Source: Verrucomicrobiaceae bacterium
Lineage (GTDB): Bacteria > Verrucomicrobiota > Verrucomicrobiia > Verrucomicrobiales > Verrucomicrobiaceae
Length of the DNA stretch: 64,000 nt
Assembly (NCBI GenBank): GCA_016795365.1
Contig: JAEUHN010000040.1
Coordinates: forward strand, 62,001-126,000
Direction: 5' to 3'
Notes under the pieces: model-generated
The model's database searches: none
What the model saw: only the letters and a program-made list of their open reading frames with translations
Told to the model about the DNA's origin: nothing
Part shown: piece by piece, positions 51,049 to 60,038 of the stretch
How the letters are laid out: each line of letters starts with the position of its first letter
Numbering within the stretch: the stretch's first letter is position 1
Made by a program: the position numbers and the translations under genes

Positions 51049-52203
51049 TTACTCGAAACGAATCTCCTTCTTCGCCGCTTGTTCGCGAAGCGTGGTGGCG
51101 ATGGCAGTGTCGAGAGTCTTGGCTTCGCCCGAAGCTTTCTGTTTTTCAGCAACAAACTGCTGACGCTCCTTGTTGAGTTCCTGGATGCGTTTCTGGAGGC
51201 GCTCACGCTCGGCCTGCTTCTGGTCGATGAAGGCCTGGCGATCCGCTGGCGCGAGCTTGCGGAGTTCCTCAGGCAGCTCGGATTCCTTCACGGACTCCAG
51301 CTTCATCTTGCCGCGCTTGGTCGCGTCCACGAGGTCCCAGGACGTGTTGTAGTAGTTCGCGCTCGACTTCGTAATCGCGCGCTGCACCGCTGCTCCCGCA
51401 GGTGCTTTGGCAAAGGCGTTGCTGTCCTGCGCGGTCTGATTGCTCAGGCCCTCCTTGCCTTTGGCACCATAGCAAACATAGGTCGCATTGAGTTCGATGC
51501 TGAGCTTGGAAATCTCCTTGTCCTGCGGGGCCTCAATGTGAGCCACCGCCTTGTCCTGGTCGATGGTGAGGAACTTGCCCTCGGCCAGCGCCGCGCCCCG
51601 TCGCCAGCCGCCATTCGCACCATCGCTTTCGTTACCGCAGTGGATCGTGTTGACCACGATGCCCTTGTTGATGGAAGAGCGGCACACCTCATCCGGCTGC
51701 ACCGGCCCTTGAGTGAAAGGCTCGTTGCCCGCGATGAAGACCGTCTTATAAACCTTCGAAGACTTGTCCCACTCCAGCTTGTCGATCGCCTCACGAATCA
51801 CCGCGCCGCAGAACTCGCTGCCACCATTGGTCGTGAGCTTGAAGAGTTCCGCCGAGACCTTGTCCAGATCGCGCGTGAGCGGCAGCACCTGTCGGATGTA
51901 GTTCGTGCCCGCGCTGAGATTGTTGTTGCCATACTCGTAGAGCGCCACCTGCACGACGGGCACCTTGTCGCCTTGCTTCGCGTTGTTGAACTCATTAACG
52001 ACTTTCCAGAGCTGGGTCTTCGCCTGCTCGATGAGGCCGTCCATGCTGTTGCTCGTGTCCAGCAGCAGCGCGATCTGGACCAAAGATTCAGCCTTGGGCG
52101 GGTCATCCACCACAGGCTCTGCAGCACGAGCGACAACGGACAAAACGCCTGCACAGGCAGAGGCAAGCAGGCAACGACGAAGGAGGAAACGATGTGTTTT
52201 CAT
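51049..52203 (-). CDS. Secreted VWA-domain protein with C-terminal coiled coil
   Basis: 384 residues with a signal peptide (about 1-28, ending VARA). The von Willebrand A domain carries the metal-ion site DTSNS at 49-53 (LLLDTSNSMDGL), followed by TTNGGSEFCGAVI and FIAGNEPFTQGP. A C-terminal coiled coil (about 310-375) is rich in Gln, Glu and Lys. VWA proteins bind partners in a metal-dependent way. It is upstream of the response regulator and kinase on the same strand, separated by a palindrome; a functional link is inferred only from position. Confidence 0.8.
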   Translation of the reverse strand: MKTHRFLLRRCLLASACAGVLSVVARAAEPVVDDPPKAESLVQIALLLDTSNSMDGLIEQAKTQLWKVVNEFNNAKQGDKVPVVQVALYEYGNNNLSAGTNYIRQVLPLTRDLDKVSAELFKLTTNGGSEFCGAVIREAIDKLEWDKSSKVYKTVFIAGNEPFTQGPVQPDEVCRSSINKGIVVNTIHCGNESDGANGGWRRGAALAEGKFLTIDQDKAVAHIEAPQDKEISKLSIELNATYVCYGAKGKEGLSNQTAQDSNAFAKAPAGAAVQRAITKSSANYYNTSWDLVDATKRGKMKLESVKESELPEELRKLAPADRQAFIDQKQAERERLQKRIQELNKERQQFVAEKQKASGEAKTLDTAIATTLREQAAKKEIRFE

Positions 52204-52436
52204 GACGCCAGGAAGCTGTCAGGCCTCGCGTCGGGCGTCTGTAAGCGCTCTGTAAACCGTCACGCACTCCAATGCCCGGCTCTCTAAACCCGGTCGAGTC
52301 CCACAGCGCTGTCAAAGGCACCACATGGTCCATCCATCGTGCGCCATCCAGATTTCTCTGCCTCACGGGCACGCGATCTGCTTTTCCTAGATCGGTTCGC
52401 GAGACCTTTCCAACCACCTCGCGATGTCCGTGCCCA

Positions 52437-54254
52437 ATGAAATCCCCCATCCTCGCCTTCCTGCAGGACCTTCACGCTCGCTACGCGCCCCTCACCGAAG
52501 GGAAGGTGGCTGACTACATCCCCGAACTTTCCAAAGCCAATCCGAACTGGTTCGGCATCTGCATCGCCACCCGCGATGGCCAGCTCTATGAGGTGGGTGA
52601 CACGCGTCAGCGCTTCACCATTCAGTCGATTTCCAAGGCCCTGTCGTATGGACTCGCCCTCGAAGATCGGGGCGAGGACCATGTGCTCTCGCGCATCGGA
52701 GTGGAGCCCTCTGGCGAAGCCTTCAATGCGATCAGCCTGAAGCCGGGATCGGGCACTCCTTTCAATCCGATGATCAACGCGGGTGCGATCGCGACCTGTG
52801 GCCAGGTCTTGCCCAAAGACGGCGAGTCCCGCATTCAACGCATCGCCGCCTACCTCTCGCGCTGCGCAGGCGAGACCCTGGAGGTGGACGAGGAAGTGTA
52901 TCGCTCGGAAAGCGAGACCGGACATCGCAATCGCGCCATCGGCTGGATGCTGCGCAACTTCGGCATCGTTGACGAGGACCCGCACGACATCCTGGAGACC
53001 TACTTCCAGCAGTGCTCGCTGAAGGTGACCTGCGCTGACCTCGCTGTCATGGCCGCGACGCTTGCCAATCAAGGTATCAACCCCACCACGGGAGAGCGCG
53101 CCATCGCTCAGGAGTATGTGGACAATGTGCTTGGCGTCATGGCCACCTGCGGGATGTATGACTGGTCGGGCGAGTGGATCTATCGCGTGGGACTTCCGGC
53201 CAAGAGCGGCGTCGGCGGCGGCATCATGGCCGTGCTGCCCGGACAGCTGGGCATCGGCGTGTTCTCACCGCCTCTCGATGCTCAAGGCAACAGCGTGCGC
53301 GGCATCAAGGTCTGCATGGATCTCGCCCGCGAGCTGGCCCTGCATTTGTTCAACCCCAGCGCCTCACCTCAGCCCGCGCTGCGCCTGGGTTACAACGCTT
53401 CGCAAGTCGTGTCCCGTCGCCGACTTCCACCTGCCGCCTCCCAGGCCGTGCGTCGCTACGGCGAGCGCATCCGCGTGCTGGAACTGCAAGGGCCGCTCAT
53501 CTTCTCCACCTTCGAGCCCGTGGTGCGCACGCTCGTGCGGCAGGCCGCGTATTGCCAGCAAGTGGTGCTCAACTTCAAGCACGTCGTCAGTGCCGATCCC
53601 GTGAGCCTGCGGCTGCTCAGCCAGATTCGCACCCAACTGGCCGCCAGTGGTGTGACCTTGTTCTGCTGCCATGTGGGCCGATTCAACCGTGCTCTGCTCT
53701 CGAATGGCTTTGATGAAAAGGCCATCTTTGCGGACACGGATTCCGCTCTCGAGGCCTGTGAAAACTCTCTCCTCGGCGAAGTGCTCGGCCAGGACTGGCG
53801 ACTGCCCGAGCCCGTGCCCCTTCCGGGTTGCCTGCTCTTCCGCGAATGCAATCAAGATGACTTGAAGGCGCTCGACCAGCACATGGACGAGCGCACCTAC
53901 GCCACTGGCTCGATCATCATCGAAAGGGGCAGCCAAGCTGATCAACTCTTCGTGCTGACCGCCGGCTCGGTTGAAATATGTCTTCCCACCGAGGGCAATC
54001 GCAAACGTCAGCGCCTCGATGTCCTCTCGGCCAGCATGAGCTTCGGTGAGATGGCGTTCATTGAGGAAGCCCCACGCTCGGCCGATGTCGTAGCCCTGGA
54101 GCCTGTCACCTGCCGCATCTTGAGCCGTGGAGCCCTTGCCGTTCTCGAAACCCAGTGCCCAGGGCTGACGACCAAGCTGCTCACACAACTCGTCCGCCAG
54201 CTCTCCAGCCGTCTGCGCATCGCCAACAACGAAGTCTCAGCCTTGCGCGGCTAG
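52437..54254 (+). CDS. glsA: Glutaminase with C-terminal STAS and cyclic nucleotide-binding domains
   Basis: 605 residues from ATG 52437 (MKSPILAFLQDL). The glutaminase A domain (about 1-310) is a serine-dependent beta-lactamase-like fold with the S64-x-x-K67 pair in FTIQSISKAL, plus NPMINAGAIAT, SETGHRNRAIGWML and KSGVGGGIMAV. Residues about 340-445 form a STAS-like domain (RIRVLELQGPLIFSTF). Residues about 465-590 form a cyclic nucleotide-binding domain with FGEMAFIEEAPRSADVVA. Glutamine hydrolysis may therefore be regulated by a bound nucleotide. The stop codon shares CTAG with the convergent bioB stop. Confidence 0.9.
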   Translation: MKSPILAFLQDLHARYAPLTEGKVADYIPELSKANPNWFGICIATRDGQLYEVGDTRQRFTIQSISKALSYGLALEDRGEDHVLSRIGVEPSGEAFNAISLKPGSGTPFNPMINAGAIATCGQVLPKDGESRIQRIAAYLSRCAGETLEVDEEVYRSESETGHRNRAIGWMLRNFGIVDEDPHDILETYFQQCSLKVTCADLAVMAATLANQGINPTTGERAIAQEYVDNVLGVMATCGMYDWSGEWIYRVGLPAKSGVGGGIMAVLPGQLGIGVFSPPLDAQGNSVRGIKVCMDLARELALHLFNPSASPQPALRLGYNASQVVSRRRLPPAASQAVRRYGERIRVLELQGPLIFSTFEPVVRTLVRQAAYCQQVVLNFKHVVSADPVSLRLLSQIRTQLAASGVTLFCCHVGRFNRALLSNGFDEKAIFADTDSALEACENSLLGEVLGQDWRLPEPVPLPGCLLFRECNQDDLKALDQHMDERTYATGSIIIERGSQADQLFVLTAGSVEICLPTEGNRKRQRLDVLSASMSFGEMAFIEEAPRSADVVALEPVTCRILSRGALAVLETQCPGLTTKLLTQLVRQLSSRLRIANNEVSALRG

Positions 54255-55255
54255 ACTGAGGCGCTGCACATCGGATAGCGAGGACGCTCTCCGTCGGCGG
54301 ACGGGGCTGTCATCGTGGGATTGGGTGCCAGCGGAGCAAGGCCGAGTTCACGGAGCAGTTCCATGTCTTCGTTTGCACGCGGATTGGCCGCCGTGAGAAG
54401 CTTGTCGCCGTAGAAGATCGAGTTGGCTCCCGCGAAGTAGCACAGGGCCTGGGTCTCCTTGCTCATCTGCGTGCGCCCGGCGCTGAGGCGGACCTTGGCC
54501 TTCGGGATCGCAATGCGAGTGATGGCGATCATGCGGATCAGATCAAAGGTGTCCACGTTCTCATTGTCCTGCATCGGCGTGCCCTTCATCGCCATCAGCG
54601 TGTTGATTGGCACGGACTCCGGCTGTGGGTTGAACTCGCTGAGCACTTCCAGCATTTTCAGGCGGTCGTCATTCGTCTCGCCCAGACCCAGAATGCCACC
54701 ACAGCAAACGCTCATCCCTGCATCCTGCGCGTGACGAATCGTGCGCAGACGATCGTCGAAGGTGTGCGTGGTCACCACGTTCTTGTAGTGCTCGGGCGAG
54801 GTGTCGATGTTGTGATTGTAAGCCGTGACACCCGCTTCCTTGAGCGCGACCGCTTCTTCGGAACCGATCTCACCCAAGGTGACACAGACTTCCATGCCGA
54901 GGGTGCTCACCTCACGAACGATGTCGCAGACCTGATCGAACTTCTGCGTGCCCATGCGCACCCCTTTCCAAGCTGCGCCCATGCAGAAGCGTGTGCTACC
55001 GGAGTCACGCGCCGCACGCGCGCGCTCCATGACCTGCTCCTTCTCCATCAGCCGCTCAGCCTGCACGCCCGTCGAGTAGCGGGCGCTCTGGGCGCAGTAG
55101 CCGCAGTCCTCGGAGCAACCGCCGGTCTTGATGCTCAGCAAGGTGCAGAGCTGCACCTCGCGCTCAGGCCAGTTCTCCTCGTGCACGGCACGGGCTTGCT
55201 TGAGCAGATCAAAGAAGGGCTGGTGGTAGAGGCGATGGAGTTCGGCGTATTTCAC
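54251..55255 (-). CDS. bioB: Biotin synthase
   Basis: 334 residues from a GTG at 55255 (MKYAELHRLYHQPFFDLLKQ). No ATG occurs in a sensible place; the upstream open frame is non-family sequence. The radical SAM motif CSEDCGYC has C47, C51 and C54. Other BioB segments are FCMGAAWKGVR, YNHNIDTSPEHY, GGILGLGET and FAGANSIFYGDKLLT. It inserts sulfur into dethiobiotin. No other biotin gene is adjacent. The gene is convergent with the glutaminase, whose stop shares the CTAG palindrome. Confidence 0.94.
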   Translation of the reverse strand: MKYAELHRLYHQPFFDLLKQARAVHEENWPEREVQLCTLLSIKTGGCSEDCGYCAQSARYSTGVQAERLMEKEQVMERARAARDSGSTRFCMGAAWKGVRMGTQKFDQVCDIVREVSTLGMEVCVTLGEIGSEEAVALKEAGVTAYNHNIDTSPEHYKNVVTTHTFDDRLRTIRHAQDAGMSVCCGGILGLGETNDDRLKMLEVLSEFNPQPESVPINTLMAMKGTPMQDNENVDTFDLIRMIAITRIAIPKAKVRLSAGRTQMSKETQALCYFAGANSIFYGDKLLTAANPRANEDMELLRELGLAPLAPNPTMTAPSADGERPRYPMCSASV

Positions 55256-55398
55256 GGCGCTGGCTATAGCGGCAGCGACGGCGGGTTTCAAAGGGAAAGC
55301 CGGGGGTGCGGAGTTGTAGCCCGCCCCATTAAGGTGGGACCTGAGGCGCTTCCTTCTCGTGCCACACCTTCGTTGGGGAAGCGCTGAACCATGTTTTT

Positions 55399-55496
55399 GA
55401 ACCACTAATGCACACGGATAGACACTAATAATCCCTGACGAGGAAAGGCATTCTGACACTTCATTATTAGTGTGGATGAGTGTCCATTAGTGGTTC
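55399..55496. repeat. 34-bp inverted repeat with CACTAAT units
   Basis: Left arm 55399-55432 (GAACCACTAATG at its outer end, ACTAATAAT inside) and right arm 55463-55496 (ATTATTAGTG inside, CATTAGTGGTTC outside) are near-complete inverted copies around a 30-bp loop. It is markedly more AT-rich than its surroundings. Related CACTAATG repeats occur in intergenic DNA of many bacteria. Confidence 0.75.
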
Positions 55497-55596
55497 AGCA
55501 GCTTCAATCAGCGCCTCCCTAGCTATGACGCGCAGCACCTCGCCGTGACGAAACGCTGCGTCTCCCACCTCGCTGAGGTCGGCTGCAACCATCATC

Positions 55597-55640
55597 CGAC
55601 ACATGTAGGATTTCTTTCTCGACAAATCCGACAAATGTCG
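55597..55640. promoter_or_regulatory. Probable BlaI operators
   Basis: CGACACATGTAG (55597-55608) and the perfect palindrome CGACAAATGTCG (55629-55640) are spaced 32 bp apart start to start, about three helical turns, with a half site CGACAAAT at 55620. They end 17 bp before the blaI start codon. BlaI/MecI repressors bind comparable dyads with a TACA/TGTA core, so autoregulation is inferred. Confidence 0.6.
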
Positions 55641-55657
55641 TCAACCTCGCGAAATCT

Positions 55658-56065
55658 ATGGCAAAAAAATCTCCCCCTGCCCTCTCGGCGGCCGAACAGG
55701 CCATCATGGATGCGCTTTGGAAATCGCATCCTGTCTCAGTGCTCGATCTGCTGGAAGCCGTGAACGCGGGCCGCAAGGAACCGATCACGCGCAACACGTT
55801 GCAGACCCAACTCACGCGGCTAGAAGCCAAGGGCTGGATCAAGCGCGATGACTCGGGCCGCACGCATCTCTACGATCCGGTGGTGCAGGAGACGCATGGC
55901 CGCACGAGCGTGCTGGCGGAACTGAAGAAGCGCTTCTTCGGCGGCAGCAGTCTGGCGCTGGTGCGCTGCCTGGTGGAGAGCGGCGACATCTCGGAAACGG
56001 AACTCGCGGAACTGCGCAAGCTGGTGCGCGATCACGGCAAAACCAAACCCACGACGAAGCCATGA
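55658..56065 (+). CDS. blaI: BlaI/MecI/CopY family transcriptional repressor
   Basis: 135 residues with a winged helix: LSAAEQAIMDALWKSHPVSV, ITRNTLQTQLTRLEAKGWIKR and a dimerisation tail with RCLVESGDISETELAEL. BlaI-type repressors are cleaved or released when a membrane M56 sensor detects its signal. The next gene, overlapping by 4 bp (ATGA), encodes such an M56 protein, so the pair is a complete repressor-sensor unit. Operator-like dyads lie just upstream. No beta-lactamase gene is near, so the signal need not be a beta-lactam. Confidence 0.9.
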   Translation: MAKKSPPALSAAEQAIMDALWKSHPVSVLDLLEAVNAGRKEPITRNTLQTQLTRLEAKGWIKRDDSGRTHLYDPVVQETHGRTSVLAELKKRFFGGSSLALVRCLVESGDISETELAELRKLVRDHGKTKPTTKP

Positions 56066-59043
56066 ACACGGTCACACTCTTCAGTTTCGCGCTGCATACG
56101 TTGGTCATCGCAGGCATCGGCTGGCTGCTGGTTCGCTGGGGTCTGCGCGATGCGCGGCATCGCTCCTGGGCTGCCTTGGTGATGGCCCTCAGCGCACTGC
56201 TTCAACCGCTGGCCTTCACCTTGGGTCGTGGACCCGCAACTCCGGACATCCAGGAGGCAGCGATCGCTGATCCAGTGCCCGCGTGGAAGCCTGAGTGGAC
56301 GGTGAAACTCGCTCCCGTCAGACCGGCACCCATCTTGATGGAGCAAGCAACTGTTGATGCCCCTCGATTCGACTGGCGCGATCATTTAGACGACGCGCTG
56401 GGGATCTGGCTGAGTGGCACGCTCGTGCTCGGGCTAGTTCATGCGGCGCGTTCATGGCGCGCCTGGCGCTGGCGCAAAGGGCTGCGTCGTGGCACTCGCG
56501 CAGGTGTGTGGGTCTTCGATGGCGATGGCGGTCCCTGTGTCGTGGGTCTGTGGCGTCCGGTGATCGCTGTGCCACAATCGGTGCACGAAGCATGGACCGA
56601 AGATCAGTGGCGCTGGCTCATGGCCCACGAAGGCGAGCATGTGCGTGAACGTGATCCACTGATGGCGTGGCTGCTCAGCTGGGTGCGTGCGTGCCTGTGG
56701 TGGAATCCGTTTGTCCACTCGTTGATCAGTCACTGGTCCCAAGCGCGCGAGGAAGTCTGCGATGCGGTCGCTGTGGCACGCACGGACGACAGCGAACGCT
56801 ACGCGAGCTTCCTGGTGGACATCGCCTCGCGTGGATCGCGTTCCTTTGCTATCGCGATGGCAGCCTCACGTCCGGCGCGACGGTTGCGAGCACGGCTACT
56901 CGCTCTGCTGGAGCGTCGGCCCGTGCGCGAGCGATTGAGCTGGGGCTTCCGCTCAGTGATGGCGGTGATTTTTGCCACCGGCACGGTGCTGGTGAGCTGT
57001 GTGGGTGTGGAGCAGCCGGAAGATCCTCCACTCAGCAGCACGGGCGTCGAGACGCGGAGTTCCAGCACCCTCCAGCTCACGACCAAGTTCGTGAAGTGGA
57101 AGGACTTTGAAGCGCAGATTCGGCGGCAACTCGAAGACGGTGGCACCTTGAACGATGGACGTCCCGAGGAGTTGGGCGATCGGGAGGGAGCTAGCATCAC
57201 GACGAAGTCGGGTGAGGTGATCGAGTTCATTCGCGTGCCTGGTCCTGAGCAGATGGTGACGCGCGCGTTCAAGGTGGCTCCCGACTTCCTCACGCGACTG
57301 GCGGGCAACCGACAAACCGCGAAGCAAGGGCTCGAGGCGCGCGGCATCAAGTTCTGGCAAGGCGCGACCGTTGTCTTCAATCCGACCACGTCCCAGCTCA
57401 TCGTGAAGCACTCACCCGCCACGCTGCGCAAGATCGCAGCCCTCATCGACCAGGTGCAGCAGGGACAGACGCAGGTGTATTTGCAATCGAAGCTCATCGA
57501 AGCGCCGGAGCTGCTGGGCAAGGATGGTGCCACGATGCAGGAGGCGGAGTATCAGTCGCTGTTGAAGGCCGCGAGTCAGAAGAAGGGATTCGATCTGCTT
57601 TCGGCTCCGAGCATCACCACGCGGCTCGGTCAGCAGGCCACTGTCGAGGTCTCGAAGGAACGCGGCCAGAGCGATGACTTTGTGGGCCTGCGCATCGAGC
57701 TGGAACCAGAGCTGGGCACGAAGGGCACGCTGAAACTGCAAAGCCATGTGGTCATCGCACACGAGTTCACGCCAGACACATCGACGCTGCATAACCTGTC
57801 CAAGCCGGTCAACGAGATCGACTGGCCGAAGGTGAAGCGCTGGGAGCACCGGACGACCTCCACGCTCAAGCACGGCGAAACCGCTGTCATTCACCTTGGC
57901 GAGACGCAGAAAGGGCGGTTCGTTACCGTCTTTATCACCGCGAAAGCACTGCTGCCCACCGGGGAGAACGCGAAGGAGTTCAGCGCAACCATACCCACCA
58001 GCCATCATGCCGATGAACCCAACCCTTCAACGAATGGCGTTGTCGCTGTGGTCGATGGACGCGTGATCACGAAGAGTGACGTGCGCGACTTCGTCAGCTA
58101 TGAGCGGCTGCGTCTGGCGCATGTGTATCGCGACAATCCTCGCAAGGCTGACCCTGAGATGAAGAAGCTGGAAGCTCAGGCTACCGACCTGCTGGTGCAA
58201 CGCTTGACGAGCATCAGCGACTACTTCCGCTATGCGAAGGACGCCGAACTCAACAAGTTGATCGATCAGGAGGTGAAGGCGATCCTTGGTGCCGATGAAA
58301 AAGCAGCGGCCGCAACGCTGGCTCGTGGAGGACTCACCCTGGAGAGGTTCCGCTGGCTGGCGAAAGCATCCGTGATCGCGCGGGCTCTGGATGACTACCG
58401 CGTGGGCAGACTGACGACTGACGCCTTCAAGGCGATCAACTGGCCAGCGAAGAAGGTCTTCATCAGCGCCAAGGTGGTCGAGGTGACGAGTGATGACGAA
58501 AGCTTCTGGCTGAATTTCATGACCAGCAATCTCGCAACGGAAGCGGCCAAGCCTGGAGATCAGCGCGAGGAATCCACGAAGGCTGAAAACCGCACTCCGG
58601 CATTGGTTCCAGCTGACCCCGACGGCAAGCCGATCGTGGTCGCTCCTGGGATCATGGCACTAACGGGCATCTTCACCGATCCACAGTTCCAAGTCGTCAT
58701 GCGTGCGTTGAGTCAGATGAAAGGCATGAGCTTGGTTTCGATGCCAAGCGCTTCGGTGAACTCCGCTCAAGCCGCCAGCATGAAGGCCGGTGCTGTAGAG
58801 TGTGAGGTGACGCCAGCCATCGGGGCGGATGGTTACACGATTGATTTGACCATCGCTGTCAGCGAGAAACTCGGCGGCGCTGGCGAGCCTCAGCAGCGAA
58901 AAGTCTCCACTGCGGTCACGATCTGGAACGGCCAAACCGTGGTGCTGGGTGGACGCCTCTCGAAGGACGGCGAAAAGCCTGCGCACCATCGGCTGATTTT
59001 TGTCACCGCGCAGCTGATCAAGCCGCAGGACGAGGCGAAGTAG
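56062..59043 (+). CDS. M56 (BlaR1-like) membrane metalloprotease fused to secretin-like and SurA-like regions
   Basis: 993 residues. The N-terminal membrane region has the zinc site HEGEH at 189-193 followed by RERDPLMAW and an AREEVCDAVAVA segment, as in BlaR1/MecR1. A last hydrophobic segment lies near 300-315. Beyond it, residues about 390-640 resemble secretin N- and core-type sequence (TLRKIAALIDQVQQGQTQVY, LSAPSITTRLGQ). Residues about 658-770 resemble the SurA chaperone N-domain (VVAVVDGRVITKSDVRDFV). Residues about 800-993 again look secretin-like (WNGQTVVLGGRLS, LIFVTAQLI). No penicillin-binding sensor domain is seen. It overlaps blaI by 4 bp and the convergent ctaA end by 26 bp. Confidence 0.78.
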   Translation: MNTVTLFSFALHTLVIAGIGWLLVRWGLRDARHRSWAALVMALSALLQPLAFTLGRGPATPDIQEAAIADPVPAWKPEWTVKLAPVRPAPILMEQATVDAPRFDWRDHLDDALGIWLSGTLVLGLVHAARSWRAWRWRKGLRRGTRAGVWVFDGDGGPCVVGLWRPVIAVPQSVHEAWTEDQWRWLMAHEGEHVRERDPLMAWLLSWVRACLWWNPFVHSLISHWSQAREEVCDAVAVARTDDSERYASFLVDIASRGSRSFAIAMAASRPARRLRARLLALLERRPVRERLSWGFRSVMAVIFATGTVLVSCVGVEQPEDPPLSSTGVETRSSSTLQLTTKFVKWKDFEAQIRRQLEDGGTLNDGRPEELGDREGASITTKSGEVIEFIRVPGPEQMVTRAFKVAPDFLTRLAGNRQTAKQGLEARGIKFWQGATVVFNPTTSQLIVKHSPATLRKIAALIDQVQQGQTQVYLQSKLIEAPELLGKDGATMQEAEYQSLLKAASQKKGFDLLSAPSITTRLGQQATVEVSKERGQSDDFVGLRIELEPELGTKGTLKLQSHVVIAHEFTPDTSTLHNLSKPVNEIDWPKVKRWEHRTTSTLKHGETAVIHLGETQKGRFVTVFITAKALLPTGENAKEFSATIPTSHHADEPNPSTNGVVAVVDGRVITKSDVRDFVSYERLRLAHVYRDNPRKADPEMKKLEAQATDLLVQRLTSISDYFRYAKDAELNKLIDQEVKAILGADEKAAAATLARGGLTLERFRWLAKASVIARALDDYRVGRLTTDAFKAINWPAKKVFISAKVVEVTSDDESFWLNFMTSNLATEAAKPGDQREESTKAENRTPALVPADPDGKPIVVAPGIMALTGIFTDPQFQVVMRALSQMKGMSLVSMPSASVNSAQAASMKAGAVECEVTPAIGADGYTIDLTIAVSEKLGGAGEPQQRKVSTAVTIWNGQTVVLGGRLSKDGEKPAHHRLIFVTAQLIKPQDEAK

Positions 59044-60010
59044 TGAGCGCGCTGGACCGAGCCCGGCGGCTAGCGAGCAACCACAGGCAGAGGCCGCTGA
59101 CGAGCAGGGAGGACAAACCAATGTGCAGAATCTGGGCAACGGCGAGAATGCCCACGCGGGCGAGCACGATGCCGAGGAACATCTGAGCGAAGACGAGGCC
59201 GACGATGCTCTTTTCCAGCCAGGTGGTCTGCGAGGCTTTGCGATAGAAGAGCATGGCCGTGCCCACGATCAGCCACGAGAAGCTGCGATGGGCCAGATAC
59301 ACCCAGCTTTGCTCCAGCTCCGCCACCCAGGTAGGACGCGGCTGACCGGTGTGAACACGGGCGAGTTCGTCCGTGAGTTCGCGCACCTGGCTGCCCATGA
59401 TGCCTTCGATGACGACGAGGAAAAAGAGTGCGCCCGCGAGCTTGATCGAGGGGTGCGTGGTATCGAATCGCCAGGGTTGATCACAGCCCCGCCAGGCGGC
59501 GAAAACGATCACGCACTGCATGAGAATGGCGAGGGCCATGTGCAGGGTGATGGTGCCGGGCTGGAGACCACTGAGCACGACGCGCGCACCCAGCCAGGCA
59601 TTGACCAGCAGGAGCACGAAGGCGGCGAAGGTCGCCCAGCGAACGCTCCGCGCTGGCTGCCAGAAGGAGGCGATGAGCATCACGAGCACACTGAGGCTGA
59701 TGGGGAGGCTGCTGAGGCGATTGCCATACTCGATCCAGGTGGCCACAGGATCGAACTCGGCACGCAGGAGTTCAGGTGTGATGGTGGCGGGATCGCGACC
59801 ATGCTGCGCGGCCTTCTTCTTGAACTTCTCGATGTTGAGCTTGGTGAAGTCGATCTGGTCCGCGCTCGTGGGAGGGATCATGCGCCCGTAGCAGAAAGGC
59901 CAGTCCGGGCAGCCGAGTCCCGAGCCTGTGGCGCGCACGGCAGCGCCGATGAAGATGAGGGCTTCGAGACAGATGAAGGCAGTCAGGGCGATGCGTTGGA
60001 AACGGGTCAT
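59018..60010 (-). CDS. ctaA: Heme A synthase (CtaA/COX15 family)
   Basis: 330 residues from ATG 60010 (MTRFQRIALTAFICLEALIF). About eight transmembrane segments are visible. Family motifs include ATGSGLGCPDWPFCYGR with its paired cysteines, EYGNRLSSL, HMALAILMQC, GSQVRELTDE and the second-half heme histidine region LAHRSFSW. The enzyme oxidises heme O to heme A for aa3-type cytochrome oxidases. It lies 28 bp after the methyltransferase gene on the same strand and overlaps the end of the M56 fusion gene by 26 bp. Confidence 0.93.
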   Translation of the reverse strand: MTRFQRIALTAFICLEALIFIGAAVRATGSGLGCPDWPFCYGRMIPPTSADQIDFTKLNIEKFKKKAAQHGRDPATITPELLRAEFDPVATWIEYGNRLSSLPISLSVLVMLIASFWQPARSVRWATFAAFVLLLVNAWLGARVVLSGLQPGTITLHMALAILMQCVIVFAAWRGCDQPWRFDTTHPSIKLAGALFFLVVIEGIMGSQVRELTDELARVHTGQPRPTWVAELEQSWVYLAHRSFSWLIVGTAMLFYRKASQTTWLEKSIVGLVFAQMFLGIVLARVGILAVAQILHIGLSSLLVSGLCLWLLASRRARSSALTTSPRPAA

Positions 60011-60038
60011 GGAGGTGATGGGAATTACGCGACAGCGA

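Larger units (their letters stand above)
55256..55657. other. 402-bp intergenic region between bioB and blaI
   Basis: No gene is supported in this gap. It contains a large inverted repeat (55399-55496) and the probable BlaI operators (55597-55640). The divergent promoters of bioB and blaI are expected here but were not recognised by sequence. Confidence 0.6.

Noticed and set aside
55658-59043. Beta-lactam resistance operon
   Set aside because: BlaI and an M56 protein are present, but no beta-lactamase gene and no penicillin-binding sensor domain are seen.
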